Positions 17,581-26,974 of a stretch of 64,000 bases of DNA are shown here, piece after piece. The stretch is taken from assembly GCF_018342475.1 (NCBI RefSeq), contig NZ_JAEMUD010000005.1:1-64000 (forward strand), written 5' to 3'. The stretch's first letter is position 1. Each line of letters opens with the position of its first letter. The notes beneath the pieces were generated by a model. The model was not told the DNA's origin and searched no databases. It worked only from the letters and a program-made list of their open reading frames with translations. Source of the DNA: Parachlamydia sp. AcF125. GTDB taxonomy: Bacteria; Chlamydiota; Chlamydiia; Chlamydiales; Parachlamydiaceae. A program made the position numbers and the translations under genes.

Positions 17581-18491
17581 AGCAAAAAGAATCGAGTTCA
17601 CACGCCTCTTTTTTTCGAGAAATTAAAGATTTTCTTATTTTTATTCGTTCAGAAAAAGGGCTTTCATCCCACACAATTGAAGCTTATATGCGTGATGTGC
17701 AAACTTTTGCTAATCATGCTTGGCAGCAAGGCATATGCAGTTTTAATGCCATTGAGCCTGAGCATGTGGTGGCTTTTTTAAGCACTTTAAAAGCGGCAGA
17801 ATATGCGACCTCCACCTTGTCACGAACGCTGGTTTCTTTAAAAGTTTTTTTCTCTTTTTTAAAAAGAGAAGGCACCGTCACCCAAAACCCTAGCCTTTTA
17901 TTGGAAAGTCCTAAACTTTGGCAGATCCTTCCCGATATTTTAGATATTGAAGAGGTAGATCTTTTGCTAAAACAACCCGACAATGAGACTGCAAAAGGAG
18001 TACGCGATCGCGCCATCTTCGAGCTCCTCTATGGATCTGGCTTGCGTGTATCCGAAGTGTGTGCTTTAACCCTTTACTCGATGGATGACCAGTATGTACG
18101 TGTGTATGGAAAGGGAAGCAAAGAGCGGCTGGTGCCTGTGGGTAGTAAAGCTATCAAGGCTGTGGATGATTATTTAAACCGTTATCGTTGGCAGTGGGAT
18201 AGCGAGAAAGAACAATCTTTATTTGTCACTTTAAAGGGAAAGCCAGTAGATCGGATCTCAGTTTGGCGCTCAATAAAAGAATATGCCCAACAAGCCGGTA
18301 TTACAAAAACCATCTCCCCTCACACCTTGCGCCATTCCTTTGCGACTCACTTACTTAATAATGGGGCGGATTTAAGGGTTATTCAAGATTTATTAGGGCA
18401 TGCAAACATTAGCAGCACAGATCGCTATACCCGTGTAAGTAGCGCCCATCTTCAAGAAGCCTTTCACCGTTTTCACCCTAAATGGAACTAA
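17577..18491 (+). CDS. xerC: Tyrosine recombinase XerC/XerD
   Basis: A 304-residue site-specific recombinase of the Xer type, expected to resolve chromosome dimers at dif. The N-terminal SAM-like core-binding domain (EKGLSSHTIEAYMRDVQTF) is followed by the catalytic domain, with Arg in YGSGLRVSEVC near residue 157, a Lys in VYGKGSKERLVPVG, H-x-L-R in SPHTLRHSFATHLL, and His/Tyr in LGHANISSTDRYT. All catalytic residues are present and length is normal. XerC and XerD cannot be separated with certainty by eye, so the symbol is provisional. It overlaps the preceding gene by four bases. Confidence 0.9.
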   Translation: MKQKESSSHASFFREIKDFLIFIRSEKGLSSHTIEAYMRDVQTFANHAWQQGICSFNAIEPEHVVAFLSTLKAAEYATSTLSRTLVSLKVFFSFLKREGTVTQNPSLLLESPKLWQILPDILDIEEVDLLLKQPDNETAKGVRDRAIFELLYGSGLRVSEVCALTLYSMDDQYVRVYGKGSKERLVPVGSKAIKAVDDYLNRYRWQWDSEKEQSLFVTLKGKPVDRISVWRSIKEYAQQAGITKTISPHTLRHSFATHLLNNGADLRVIQDLLGHANISSTDRYTRVSSAHLQEAFHRFHPKWN

Positions 18492-18664
18492 CTCTTTAAG
18501 ATTCAATCTTTTTGCATTACGCCATAAAATTTCTTTTACAGCAACCGCGTGATTCGTTATTAAAAGGTAAGATAGGCTTATCCGAATTTTAGTTTGCTCT
18601 TAGGGAAAAAATGCAAGCCGCCTGATGTTATTTTTCATTTGATCTTAAGGATTTTGAGATATTT

Positions 18665-19168
18665 ATGGATGATCGCTTCAGTGAATTCACACTTTCTAAA
18701 AAAGTGAAACAAAAACTGAAAGATAGAGCTTGGTTAAAAAAGCAGATCGCTGCAGGAAAGACAGCGCAGGAAATCATGGAATTTTCTGATGAAACGATGG
18801 CTAAATTTTATCAGGCAGCTTATTACTTGTTTGAAAAAAAACGCTACCTAGATGCCGCAAATGCTTTTCTTTTTTTAGCAACATTAAATCCCCATAATCA
18901 CGATTATTGGTTGGGATTGGGAATGGCCACCCAGTTAAGCGGTCATTGGGAAGCTGCCATCGATGCCTATGAAATGGCGGCCATTAATCGATTGGACAGC
19001 CCTGTGCCCTATTTTTATTTAGCAAAATGTTTATTTGCAGTCCATGATCGCAAAAGTGCACTCGAAGCTTTACAGCTTGCAATTGATTATGCAGACGATT
19101 CGGTAGAATATGCCAGCCTTAAAGAGCAGGCCAAAGCAGCCAGAGATTTACTTCTAAGGCATGGGTAA
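18665..19168 (+). CDS. SycD/LcrH-family type III secretion TPR chaperone
   Basis: A 167-residue protein with three tetratricopeptide-like repeats: FYQAAYYLFEKKRYLDAANA, WLGLGMATQLSGHWEAAIDA and YFYLAKCLFAVHDRKSALEA. Length and repeat layout fit class II type III secretion chaperones (SycD/LcrH/IpgC), which hold translocator proteins before export; chlamydiae encode several. No effector or translocator lies beside it, so the partner is unknown. It is convergent with the apbE-folD pair, ending directly at the apbE stop. Confidence 0.82.
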   Translation: MDDRFSEFTLSKKVKQKLKDRAWLKKQIAAGKTAQEIMEFSDETMAKFYQAAYYLFEKKRYLDAANAFLFLATLNPHNHDYWLGLGMATQLSGHWEAAIDAYEMAAINRLDSPVPYFYLAKCLFAVHDRKSALEALQLAIDYADDSVEYASLKEQAKAARDLLLRHG

Positions 19169-20176
19169 TCATTCTCGACTTGTGATATAAAAGGCGCCAT
19201 CAGAAGCCAACAGCCAAAAATGGAGCTGAGGGTCTTGCTGTTCTAGCTCTTGTGCCCATTTTTTAGCTACTTCTAGATTGGAGAAAAGCATCGCTGCAGT
19301 TGCAAGGCCATCTGCGTATGCGCAGGTAGGTGCACGTACACTTGCGCTAGCGATGGTTGTTGGTTGAGAAATCAGAGGGGAACCTGTAATAGGATCTATA
19401 ATATGAAAATAGGTGGTTTTTTCTCCCCCGTTTGTGAGGGTCCATTTTTGCAGGTAATCCCCGCTGGTTGCAATCGCTTGATTTGTTAGCTCAACTGTAG
19501 CTAATGCTCGGGCTGCCTCTTGAGTTTCGTGGTGCCGAATGTAAATACGCCATGCTCTATTTCCCGGGTGTTGTCCACTTGTGCGGATTTCTCCGCCCCA
19601 TTCTACATACACGTTGTTGTATCCTAAATGGTTCAACTCTTCAACAAGGAGATCAATCGCTAACCCCTTAGCGATGCCTCCTAAATCCAGTTGCGTTTTA
19701 TCATGCTCTTTCCAAAATTCGTTGTGATCGAAGTGAAGCTTACTCCAGCCAGTACTTTCCTGTGCAGATTGAATTTCTTCTGAGGAGGGGGCTTTTCCTT
19801 CAGCTAGATGAGTTTTCCAAATCCTTTGAATCGTTTCAATGGTCGGATCAAATTTGCCATGGCTTAGATGCACAATTTTTTCGGTTGTTTGTAAACATTG
19901 GCTGAGGGCAGGGGACAAGGGAGCGCGAACATAGGCGGGGAGCTGATTAAGCTTGCTAAGCTCTGAAGCGGGGTTCCATTTGTTGTACGTGAAATTAATT
20001 TCATCAAAGATCGCCCGAATAGTTGCTTTAATTTGCTCTTGCTCAACAGGCGAAAGAGAATGACCAATCAAGATACGATAATTCATCGTCATTGCTTGGC
20101 CAGTAAATTGGTAGAGGGAAGGGGGTTTTTGACAGGAGAGGATTAAAAAACAAAAGAGGGTTAGCCAATATTTCAT
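19169..20176 (-). CDS. apbE: FAD:protein FMN transferase (ApbE family lipoprotein)
   Basis: A 335-residue enzyme that attaches FMN covalently to Thr/Ser of flavoproteins such as subunits of the Na+-translocating NADH:quinone reductase. The N-terminus is a lipoprotein signal with a lipobox ending LILSC, so it acts outside the inner membrane. Family motifs are DLGGIAKGLAID, ATSGDY and HIIDPITGSPL. Its ATG overlaps the folD stop by four bases (ATGA), so the two are co-transcribed. Chlamydia has the same folD/apbE-like adjacency. Confidence 0.92.
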   Translation of the reverse strand: MKYWLTLFCFLILSCQKPPSLYQFTGQAMTMNYRILIGHSLSPVEQEQIKATIRAIFDEINFTYNKWNPASELSKLNQLPAYVRAPLSPALSQCLQTTEKIVHLSHGKFDPTIETIQRIWKTHLAEGKAPSSEEIQSAQESTGWSKLHFDHNEFWKEHDKTQLDLGGIAKGLAIDLLVEELNHLGYNNVYVEWGGEIRTSGQHPGNRAWRIYIRHHETQEAARALATVELTNQAIATSGDYLQKWTLTNGGEKTTYFHIIDPITGSPLISQPTTIASASVRAPTCAYADGLATAAMLFSNLEVAKKWAQELEQQDPQLHFWLLASDGAFYITSRE

Positions 20177-21054
20177 GTTGACTGTAGCCCTTCTCTAAGA
20201 CAGTAGCTTTTATAGGTGTTGCTTAGCAGCATCGCAATGGTCATGGGACCTACTCCGCCAGGCACCGGGGTAATGAATGCGCATTTTTGTTGCACATTTT
20301 GAAAATCGACATCGCCCACAATCTCATACCCTTTGGGAAGGTGGGGAGCCGCCACACGGTTGATTCCTACATCTATGACCACACATCCTTCTTTGACCAT
20401 GTCTTCGGTAACAAAACGGGGCTGGCCTATAGCTGCAATTAAAATATCGGCTGTTTGGCAAATCGATTTCAAATTTTTTGTTTGGCTATGGGCCACCGTC
20501 ACAGTTGCATTAGCTTGAGGGGTATTTTGCATTAATAAAGTGGCCATCGGTTTCCCCACAATCTGGCTTCTGCCTATTATTACGACATGCTTTCCTGAAA
20601 TTTCAATAGAGGAGCGAGTCAGCAAGGTTTGGATGCCAAGAGGGGTGCAAGGGATAAATCCGGATGGGTCACCAATCAGGAGTTTTCCTAAATTGATCAT
20701 ATGAAATCCGTCTACATCCTTGTCGGGAGCCACTGCTTGGGTGATGCGGCCTGAATGGATATGCGCTGGCAAAGGAAGCTGCACCAAAATTCCGTCCACT
20801 GCAGCTTCTGCATTTAATTTCTGAAGATGCGCTAAAAGTTCATTTTCTGTAATTTCTGCAGAAAAACGGTGGGTGTGTGAAAGAATGCCAATTCTAGAGC
20901 AGGCTTCTGTCTTGCGTTTGACATAAATTTCAGAAGGAGGGTGGTGACCGACAATCACCACGTGCAGGGAAGGGGGGCGACCATGCAAATGCTTAATAGA
21001 ATCGAAAAGTTCCTGCTGAATCTTAGCTGCAATTTTTGCCCCATCAATGATCAT
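20173..21054 (-). CDS. folD: Methylenetetrahydrofolate dehydrogenase/cyclohydrolase FolD
   Basis: A 293-residue bifunctional one-carbon enzyme converting 5,10-methylene-THF to 10-formyl-THF. It has the K-containing substrate loop (PPSEIYVKRK), VDGILVQLPLPAHI, DKDVDGFHMINLG, PCTPLGIQTLL, the NADP-site GRSQIVGKPMATLL and the C-terminal TPVPGGVGPMTIAML. Length is normal. A ribosome-binding GAGGAG lies just before the ATG on the minus strand. First gene of the folD-apbE pair. Confidence 0.97.
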   Translation of the reverse strand: MIIDGAKIAAKIQQELFDSIKHLHGRPPSLHVVIVGHHPPSEIYVKRKTEACSRIGILSHTHRFSAEITENELLAHLQKLNAEAAVDGILVQLPLPAHIHSGRITQAVAPDKDVDGFHMINLGKLLIGDPSGFIPCTPLGIQTLLTRSSIEISGKHVVIIGRSQIVGKPMATLLMQNTPQANATVTVAHSQTKNLKSICQTADILIAAIGQPRFVTEDMVKEGCVVIDVGINRVAAPHLPKGYEIVGDVDFQNVQQKCAFITPVPGGVGPMTIAMLLSNTYKSYCLREGLQST

Positions 21055-21261
21055 AATTTCTCCTCGTGAAGGAAGTAAAAATAACTTAAAAAGAATAATT
21101 CTTCCAGTAAAGAATCTCCTCCTTATTCTCCCACGCCGAAGCTCTTAATTTTTTAGTTTTCTATCAAATAATTTCTACATACACTAGAGAGCAACATGGA
21201 CAAACAAAAATTTGTCTGTTACTTTTTTATCTTAACCTGAATCATTTTTTTGGAGGATTAT

Positions 21262-24200
21262 ATGGGGGTGCTTGAACCTCAACCGCCTACTGTGTCGCCA
21301 CTCGCGGCTGAACTCTATAAGGAGATAAAAAAAAGAAATTTTCGCGTAGCGCTATCCGACATTAAAAATAAAAACGGAGTAGACCTCTTGAGAATTTATG
21401 GGAAAATAAATATTTCTGAGGTTGATAGTGTTTTAAATAAAAAATTAATGGAAAATGCCTATAAAGAAACAGAAAAAGAATTTGAGGGTGTTTTTCAAAA
21501 TTATTTTAAACCTCTTTCTAGGGGAGAGAATTTGAATGCTGCAAAGCGGACATTTTTAGGAAATCGCTCCGCTTATGGACCTGAAGCTTGCCTTCATACC
21601 ACTGCGGCGGTATTGAGAATCATGTGCCAATATCTTTTATATCAGCCTTTTCCTTTTGAAGAAGCAAAGTGTCTCAGGTTGTATAAAATCAAACCGCTGG
21701 AGGATATCTCCACGCCTTATGAGTATGCCAAAGAATTAAAAAAAAATTATGTTGCCAAGGTGCAATGGATTTATAAACTTTTTGGGCCTTCTGCCTATAT
21801 TGTAGGGGGTAAGCTAAAAGAGGCTTTAGATCGAGAATTATGTGAAATAAAATGCTTACCTTTTCCTATAGAAAAAGGGAGTTGGAAAACGCATATCATG
21901 AGGTGGGCGCAACATGAAGAATGGGGAGGTAAAATCTCTGGCATACTTCCCCCAGTCACCTCTTTTATGGAAACTTATCATCTCTCTTGCTTCTTACCAA
22001 GGGAGGCAAAAATTCTCCCTTTTAGCACAAAAAAAGAGTTTGTCATTGAGTTTGGCAGCTGTAAAATTCCGCCGGAACTTTCTTTTAAAAATTATATTCA
22101 AGATGCAACTTTGCGAGACTTTTTCAGGTATTTATGTGGGGACCTTGGATCCTTGGCTCCGGTCAAAATATATGATATTTTTTTAAAAGAAATCCAAACA
22201 GAAAAAAAAAGGCACACTTTTGTTTATTTTTTTACCGATACGGTTAAAGAGTACCAAAATATTCCCAAACAAAACCCGGGTGGTTTGGATTATGAACTTT
22301 TCAAAAACGTGCTAAAAAATCAATTTAAGAAAATCAAACATTTAACTTATAACTATCAACCCGCTCAAGAAAAAAAGTACTCCCTTTCTGAAAACAAAAA
22401 AAAATTTTACGAACTGCTTCTTGTGTGCTTGTTGACGATGCACACCATTCAGATTTGTCCAGAATATTCGCCAAATGATCGAAAGGCAATCTTGATGGGT
22501 ATTTGGAAAATGAGCTTAGAGGAAAAAAGGAAGCTGTATGAATTTTTGTACTTGCAGGTTGCGCAGCCTTATGAGGGAAAACCGTTGCGCAATTCTTTCA
22601 CAAGTTTTGAAACGTCTTGGCTCAATCCCTTTTCTAAGCTAGCTGCTGGTAAAAGGGTTTCAAATCCAGTGAATCATTCACAAACCCTCGTAGAATCTTT
22701 AAAAATCATTCTCGAAACTTTAAAAGGGTATGCTTTCTCAAAGACCCAAAGAGCTAAAATGAAGATCTTTGTAGCATGCTTTAGGAAAGGGCTGATTATA
22801 CAAAACCTAGAAGCTAATTTTGCTGGTTATCAAGCTGTCGATTTAATGTTTTGCGCAAAAATTATCCAAGACCTTAAAGAATTTTGCGGCTTCCCATTGC
22901 CTGCCGATGTTGTTTATAATATTTTAAATTGGCACTATTTGAGCAAAAAAGAAATTAGAGAAATTAAAGAATTGAAAAAAAAGTTAACAGAAACAAAATT
23001 CCAAATTCGGGATATCCTCCTTGCGACCAAAAAATTCTTTTTTATTTCCCCTCAAATTACCACTCTTATTGATACTACAATTCAGGCAATCATCCCCGAC
23101 TGTCCTTATGTTGACAAAAAACCAGAGGCGAATAGGTTGCTTTCTGAATGTTTGCGGTTTGCCCTTTATCCTCATATCTCTGCAAAGGATTTATACCCTT
23201 TTATTTTTTTGGCTCTTAATGAGCAAAAAGGGCCTATTTTTAAAGATTTAGCTAAGTGGGCAAAAGGCAATTGCCAAGTTCTCCGGATGTTAGAACCTTC
23301 GCAAAGTGCTTTATGGGTAAATTCGGGGTGGAAAGCCCAGGAGGGAAATAAATACTTTCAAATGTCCCTTATTTTTTTCCCTTCTATCCTTACCCCTCAA
23401 TCTTTTAATCTAGAAGCGACCCTATTTATTCCTAAAACCAGGTTAAGTCAAGATCATGCCCTTAATCAAATTTTAAGGGTGTTTTCTACTTATTTATGCG
23501 ATGAATTTGAATCCCTTAAAATGGAAGAGCCTGAATGTCTGAGGGAAGAAGGGACTTGGCAAAGAATTGAAACGCCTAAGAACCAGGATAAAGGCAGAGA
23601 AATAGAACTGGAGTCGGGAGACGCCCCACAAGAATTTCATCTGTTTGAAAACCTTTTAGCATTGTCTAATCATTCGATTTTAAGCTCCCTTTGGGAAAGT
23701 TACCAGGCGGAAGATAAAGAAGAAATAGGCCATTTAATTTATAATTTTTATTACCAACTCAAATATGGTGTTCGAGAAAAAATGCTCAAGATTTCTTTTC
23801 CTGAACAGGCTTCTTTAGGAAAAGTGCATAAAATTGCTTTAGAGGGGTCTACCTTTACCAATTCTGAGTATCTCTCTCTTGTGCCTGTAGATTTAGGCGG
23901 CGATCCTAAATATTATATTTGCAAAAAAGATTATCAGGTGAAGATGGAAAGCCTTTTAGAAGCAATAAAGAAAGGAGAAAGTTTCTTTTGGGAAAAGGGT
24001 TTAGAAATCAATGTGGGAGAGCGTTTATTTGTCGATATAGGCTATCGATTTTTGGCCGCCATACGCCCTGATTACAAGGAAAGCCAGGCCCTAGAGTCCC
24101 GCTGCCTTAATGGAGAGGAAGTGGAAGAGTGTGGAGAGGAAGAAGAATTGGGCATTAAAGACACTTTATTTGCCTTACAAACTTTGGACGGAAGCCCAAA

Positions 24201-24354
24201 TAAGATAGAAGAAAGCTGTCACGAACTTGTTTTTACCTGCCTGAGTGGAGGAGTAAGTTTCAAAGTGATTTACCCCAATTTACCATCACTTGATCTTTTG
24301 TACTGGCAAATATTAAAATTAAAGTGGAAATTTTATCAGTCTCTAATTTCCTAA
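21262..24354 (+). CDS. Large hypothetical protein, lineage-specific
   Basis: A 1030-residue protein I do not recognise. The start is the ATG at 21262, with a strong GGAGGA at 21252; the upstream TTG at 21250 overlaps that site. It is Lys/Phe/Leu-rich, apparently soluble, with no signal peptide, transmembrane helix or clear repeat. An acidic stretch (EEVEECGEEEELG) lies near residue 955. It stands alone between folD (divergent) and a strong hairpin. Size and A+T-rich composition fit the long lineage-restricted proteins of amoeba-associated chlamydiae. Confidence 0.8.
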   Translation: MGVLEPQPPTVSPLAAELYKEIKKRNFRVALSDIKNKNGVDLLRIYGKINISEVDSVLNKKLMENAYKETEKEFEGVFQNYFKPLSRGENLNAAKRTFLGNRSAYGPEACLHTTAAVLRIMCQYLLYQPFPFEEAKCLRLYKIKPLEDISTPYEYAKELKKNYVAKVQWIYKLFGPSAYIVGGKLKEALDRELCEIKCLPFPIEKGSWKTHIMRWAQHEEWGGKISGILPPVTSFMETYHLSCFLPREAKILPFSTKKEFVIEFGSCKIPPELSFKNYIQDATLRDFFRYLCGDLGSLAPVKIYDIFLKEIQTEKKRHTFVYFFTDTVKEYQNIPKQNPGGLDYELFKNVLKNQFKKIKHLTYNYQPAQEKKYSLSENKKKFYELLLVCLLTMHTIQICPEYSPNDRKAILMGIWKMSLEEKRKLYEFLYLQVAQPYEGKPLRNSFTSFETSWLNPFSKLAAGKRVSNPVNHSQTLVESLKIILETLKGYAFSKTQRAKMKIFVACFRKGLIIQNLEANFAGYQAVDLMFCAKIIQDLKEFCGFPLPADVVYNILNWHYLSKKEIREIKELKKKLTETKFQIRDILLATKKFFFISPQITTLIDTTIQAIIPDCPYVDKKPEANRLLSECLRFALYPHISAKDLYPFIFLALNEQKGPIFKDLAKWAKGNCQVLRMLEPSQSALWVNSGWKAQEGNKYFQMSLIFFPSILTPQSFNLEATLFIPKTRLSQDHALNQILRVFSTYLCDEFESLKMEEPECLREEGTWQRIETPKNQDKGREIELESGDAPQEFHLFENLLALSNHSILSSLWESYQAEDKEEIGHLIYNFYYQLKYGVREKMLKISFPEQASLGKVHKIALEGSTFTNSEYLSLVPVDLGGDPKYYICKKDYQVKMESLLEAIKKGESFFWEKGLEINVGERLFVDIGYRFLAAIRPDYKESQALESRCLNGEEVEECGEEEELGIKDTLFALQTLDGSPNKIEESCHELVFTCLSGGVSFKVIYPNLPSLDLLYWQILKLKWKFYQSLIS

Positions 24355-24360
24355 GAATGT

Positions 24361-24389
24361 GTCCTCTGTAACTTGTCATTACAGAGGAC
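24361..24389. terminator. Bidirectional terminator-like hairpin
   Basis: A perfect 11-bp stem GTCCTCTGTAA / TTACAGAGGAC with a 7-base loop, lying 7 bases after the stop of the large plus-strand gene and 8 bases beyond the stop of the small minus-strand gene. The plus side is followed by TTTATATTTAT. It probably ends both convergent transcripts. Confidence 0.75.
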
Positions 24390-24396
24390 TTTATAT

Positions 24397-24570
24397 TTAT
24401 TCTTCAGGGTGTTCTCCCTCAATTTCTACTTGTTCGCTGAAAGGCTCATTTTTTATATCAGCGCCAGGTATTGGTCCGAAATGGATAGCAAATGCAGAGC
24501 CTGGAATAGTTACACCAAATCCAGTGATAACAACAAATAATGTCAAAAAACGCATGATAAGAGTTTTCAT
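24397..24570 (-). CDS. Small secreted peptide (57 residues)
   Basis: A short gene on the minus strand, seen by direct reading. The N-terminus MKTLIMRFLTLFVVITGFGV is a textbook signal peptide, with a likely cleavage site after SAFA (about residue 28). The mature part is only about 29 residues, acidic, ending in EGEHPEE. GGAG lies seven bases before the ATG (AAGGAGAATCTCATG), a good ribosome-binding site, and a strong hairpin sits just past the stop. Function unknown. The antisense 76-codon reading over the same bases has no such support. Confidence 0.7.
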   Translation of the reverse strand: MKTLIMRFLTLFVVITGFGVTIPGSAFAIHFGPIPGADIKNEPFSEQVEIEGEHPEE

Positions 24571-25120
24571 GAGATTCTCCTTTACTTGATGTATAATTAA
24601 AAAAGGCTACATTTATTTTTTTAACATGGAAGCTATTTTAATTTCAAATTATTTAAAACTTTCTTTAATTTAACTAAATTGTTTTATTTCAATTTCATTA
24701 AAAGTGAAAGTTGGTGTGAAGAAAAATTAATGCTAAATTTTATTAGACAAAAGAAAGAAGCTAAGAAAAAGCTTATGATAGCAGTTTATCTCCTTCGCAG
24801 ACGATTAGGTCTTTTCGCATAGGAAGGTATAAAGAGAAGGCTGCTACTAAGAAGGATATATGCGCGACTTACCCTGAATAATTTAAAACTGGAGATCTTT
24901 AAGAAAGGCTCCCCTATCTTTTTAACAAATATGAAAAAGAATAGAAGCAGACCTAAGTTTATAAATGATTGACCATGCACTTTACAAGAATTTTGCCCGC
25001 ATTGCTTATCTAGCAGCCTTCTTCTAGGCAATCTAGTAGATCTGGGGCTTTTTGTAACCTGAAGCGTCTTTTATTTCCGGACTTCGGCCCTACAAAGGAG
25101 GAGCCGAAGTCGGAAGCTTT
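24571..25120. other. Long A+T-rich gap with a stem-loop near the right end
   Basis: A 550-base stretch with no convincing gene. The left part is extremely A+T-rich, as expected for the promoter of the small secreted peptide. An 81-codon minus-strand reading (24786-25031) is low-complexity and unsupported. Near the right end a 9-bp stem, GACTTCGGC at 25080-25088 and GCCGAAGTC at 25103-25111, sits just beyond the stop of the next minus-strand gene and may act as its transcript end. Confidence 0.45.
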
Positions 25121-26974
25121 TTAACTAGGCTGCTGGTTGTAGTAACCCGTTGCTTGAAGATAGGCGACTGTGACTAAAATATTAAGCACCATAACAGGCG
25201 TCATCGATCGATCGGGACGATTAAGGCGATCTGCTTTAGCTCGGTGTAATCCCCAGTTGGCGCCATAAGCCCCTAAGGCTAAGTTTTGCATGATATATTC
25301 TAATGTTTCCGAGTTTTTAAAATCTGCATCATCAAATCTAATGCCGAGCGAATTTAATAAAAGAAAGGCAAACACAAATCCGTAGGGATCGATGATGGTT
25401 TTAAAAAAAGTGGTATTTTTTATAGCTTCCAAAAAATTGTGATAAGATTTTGCTATGCAGGATTGATTAGATACATTTTTCCTTGGAGGGGAAGCATTTT
25501 GAGGATCAAACTTAGAAGAGACGGTAAGAGCATAGATATAGGCTAAAAACATCCCTCCAACAATACATGCTCCTGAAATGAGATCTCTGCTGGTTGCATC
25601 ATCGGATGTGGCTCCCCAAATGGTAAAACCTAGGGTGACAGCCACAAATGCCCCCATTAAACTAAGCTCTTTCCACCTTGATTTGGCATAATTTTGAACT
25701 TTAGCTGCCGTTGATTGCATGCTTTGACGAGCACTTCGGGTGCTTGAAAAGGCAGTACGAGGCAAGGCAAGAATTTTTTCATTTGCTTCTTCTTCTCCGT
25801 TTATGGGTAACACGGTCCCTTCGATTAAACGATGAGTGGGCTGACCTGTTTCTTCATTATCATCTGAATCGTCTCCTGAATAGATATTAGAAAATTTTTT
25901 ATCTCTAATACTCATTATTCCTGCACTTTCTTCGTTTGCTGGAACTAAGACATACTCATGGCCACTATACGACCTTTCTCCTGGCCATAAAAGATCGCTT
26001 GTTTCAGGCGTTAACCTAGATTCCTCTGCGGATTGGCTCAGGAAGCTTTGTTGGAAATGGTATTTTTGTTCTTGGCTGTTCATCCCATAAAGGAAGCCTG
26101 CGATGCCAATATCCACATTGTAGGCTGGAAATACCTTAGGCAAAATAACATTTAAAAAAGCAATCACAATAGGATGGGTAACTTGATTGAAAACAGCTAA
26201 ATTATTTAATACTCGCACGGCCAAAGAAGGGTCTTGAGTGGGGGCATTTTGAACTGGCTTTAGGGCTTTTATTCTAAACTTTCTCGAGAGAAAAGAAAAT
26301 AGTCCCCCTAAAAAGTTTGAACCAAAGAAAATTCCACTTGCTTGGCATAAATGGTATTTATCTTTTGGGATGAGGAAAGCCACGCATGCAGCAGCTTTCC
26401 AAGCTGAATAAATAAAAAAATGTTTCCCCTTTTGAGCTTCTCCAGACAGGAGGGGAAGAGGTTTGCTTGAATGGAGATAGCTGTATTCAAGATCCCCTTT
26501 TTTAAGGGTGAAAGCTGTAATAAGGCTATCCGTTGTCAATAAGCCTAACAAAGTATTAAAAAATGTTAAAATGCTTTGATTTAATGCTACCAGTGGAATA
26601 GAGCTCGGCGCATTTAAGTAAAATTGAGTTAAAGCCATCACCATTTCTAAGGAATATCTTTGCATGAAATTCATGATCGATTTTAAATTTTTCTCTGAAG
26701 CAAGGTGAGGCAAAAGAAGCCTGGCTTGAAATCCCAAAGCTATATTAGCCCCGACATCCAGTTCATCAACATAAAATTTTCCTTGAACAAGATTGTAAAT
26801 TTTAAAAGCCAATGTTGCCAAGGAGGTAGTGGCAATCAAGACTCCTTGCATGTTTTGCCAATTCACTACTTTTCTGCCACTGCAGTTACCAGATGGAGAA
26901 ACAGAAGTGAGTTGTATTAAATTGTTCATAGATTCACTATCTATAAAATCAGTGGGATTCCCTGCACCTTGCAT
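25121..26974 (-). CDS. Hypothetical multi-pass membrane protein
   Basis: A 617-residue protein of unknown function. Two hydrophobic blocks are separated by a charged hinge of about 150 residues (around 320-440) rich in Asp/Glu/Ser (YSGDDSDDNEETGQ). Each block holds several possible membrane helices, for example GVLIATTSLATLAFKIY, ELSLMGAFVAVTLGFTIWG and GACIVGGMFLAYIYAL. The two halves look loosely alike (LGANIALGF, LALGAYGANWGLH), perhaps an internal duplication. GAGG precedes the ATG. Effector, inclusion-membrane or transport roles are all possible. Confidence 0.75.
   Translation of the reverse strand: MQGAGNPTDFIDSESMNNLIQLTSVSPSGNCSGRKVVNWQNMQGVLIATTSLATLAFKIYNLVQGKFYVDELDVGANIALGFQARLLLPHLASEKNLKSIMNFMQRYSLEMVMALTQFYLNAPSSIPLVALNQSILTFFNTLLGLLTTDSLITAFTLKKGDLEYSYLHSSKPLPLLSGEAQKGKHFFIYSAWKAAACVAFLIPKDKYHLCQASGIFFGSNFLGGLFSFLSRKFRIKALKPVQNAPTQDPSLAVRVLNNLAVFNQVTHPIVIAFLNVILPKVFPAYNVDIGIAGFLYGMNSQEQKYHFQQSFLSQSAEESRLTPETSDLLWPGERSYSGHEYVLVPANEESAGIMSIRDKKFSNIYSGDDSDDNEETGQPTHRLIEGTVLPINGEEEANEKILALPRTAFSSTRSARQSMQSTAAKVQNYAKSRWKELSLMGAFVAVTLGFTIWGATSDDATSRDLISGACIVGGMFLAYIYALTVSSKFDPQNASPPRKNVSNQSCIAKSYHNFLEAIKNTTFFKTIIDPYGFVFAFLLLNSLGIRFDDADFKNSETLEYIMQNLALGAYGANWGLHRAKADRLNRPDRSMTPVMVLNILVTVAYLQATGYYNQQPS

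Noticed and set aside
24359-24589. A 76-codon plus-strand ORF after the large hypothetical gene
   Set aside because: It is antisense to the small secreted peptide, which has a signal peptide and ribosome-binding site; the plus frame has neither.
24786-25031. 81-codon minus-strand ORF rich in Arg/Leu/Phe
   Set aside because: Low-complexity, no ribosome-binding site and no recognisable domain; kept only as part of the gap description.
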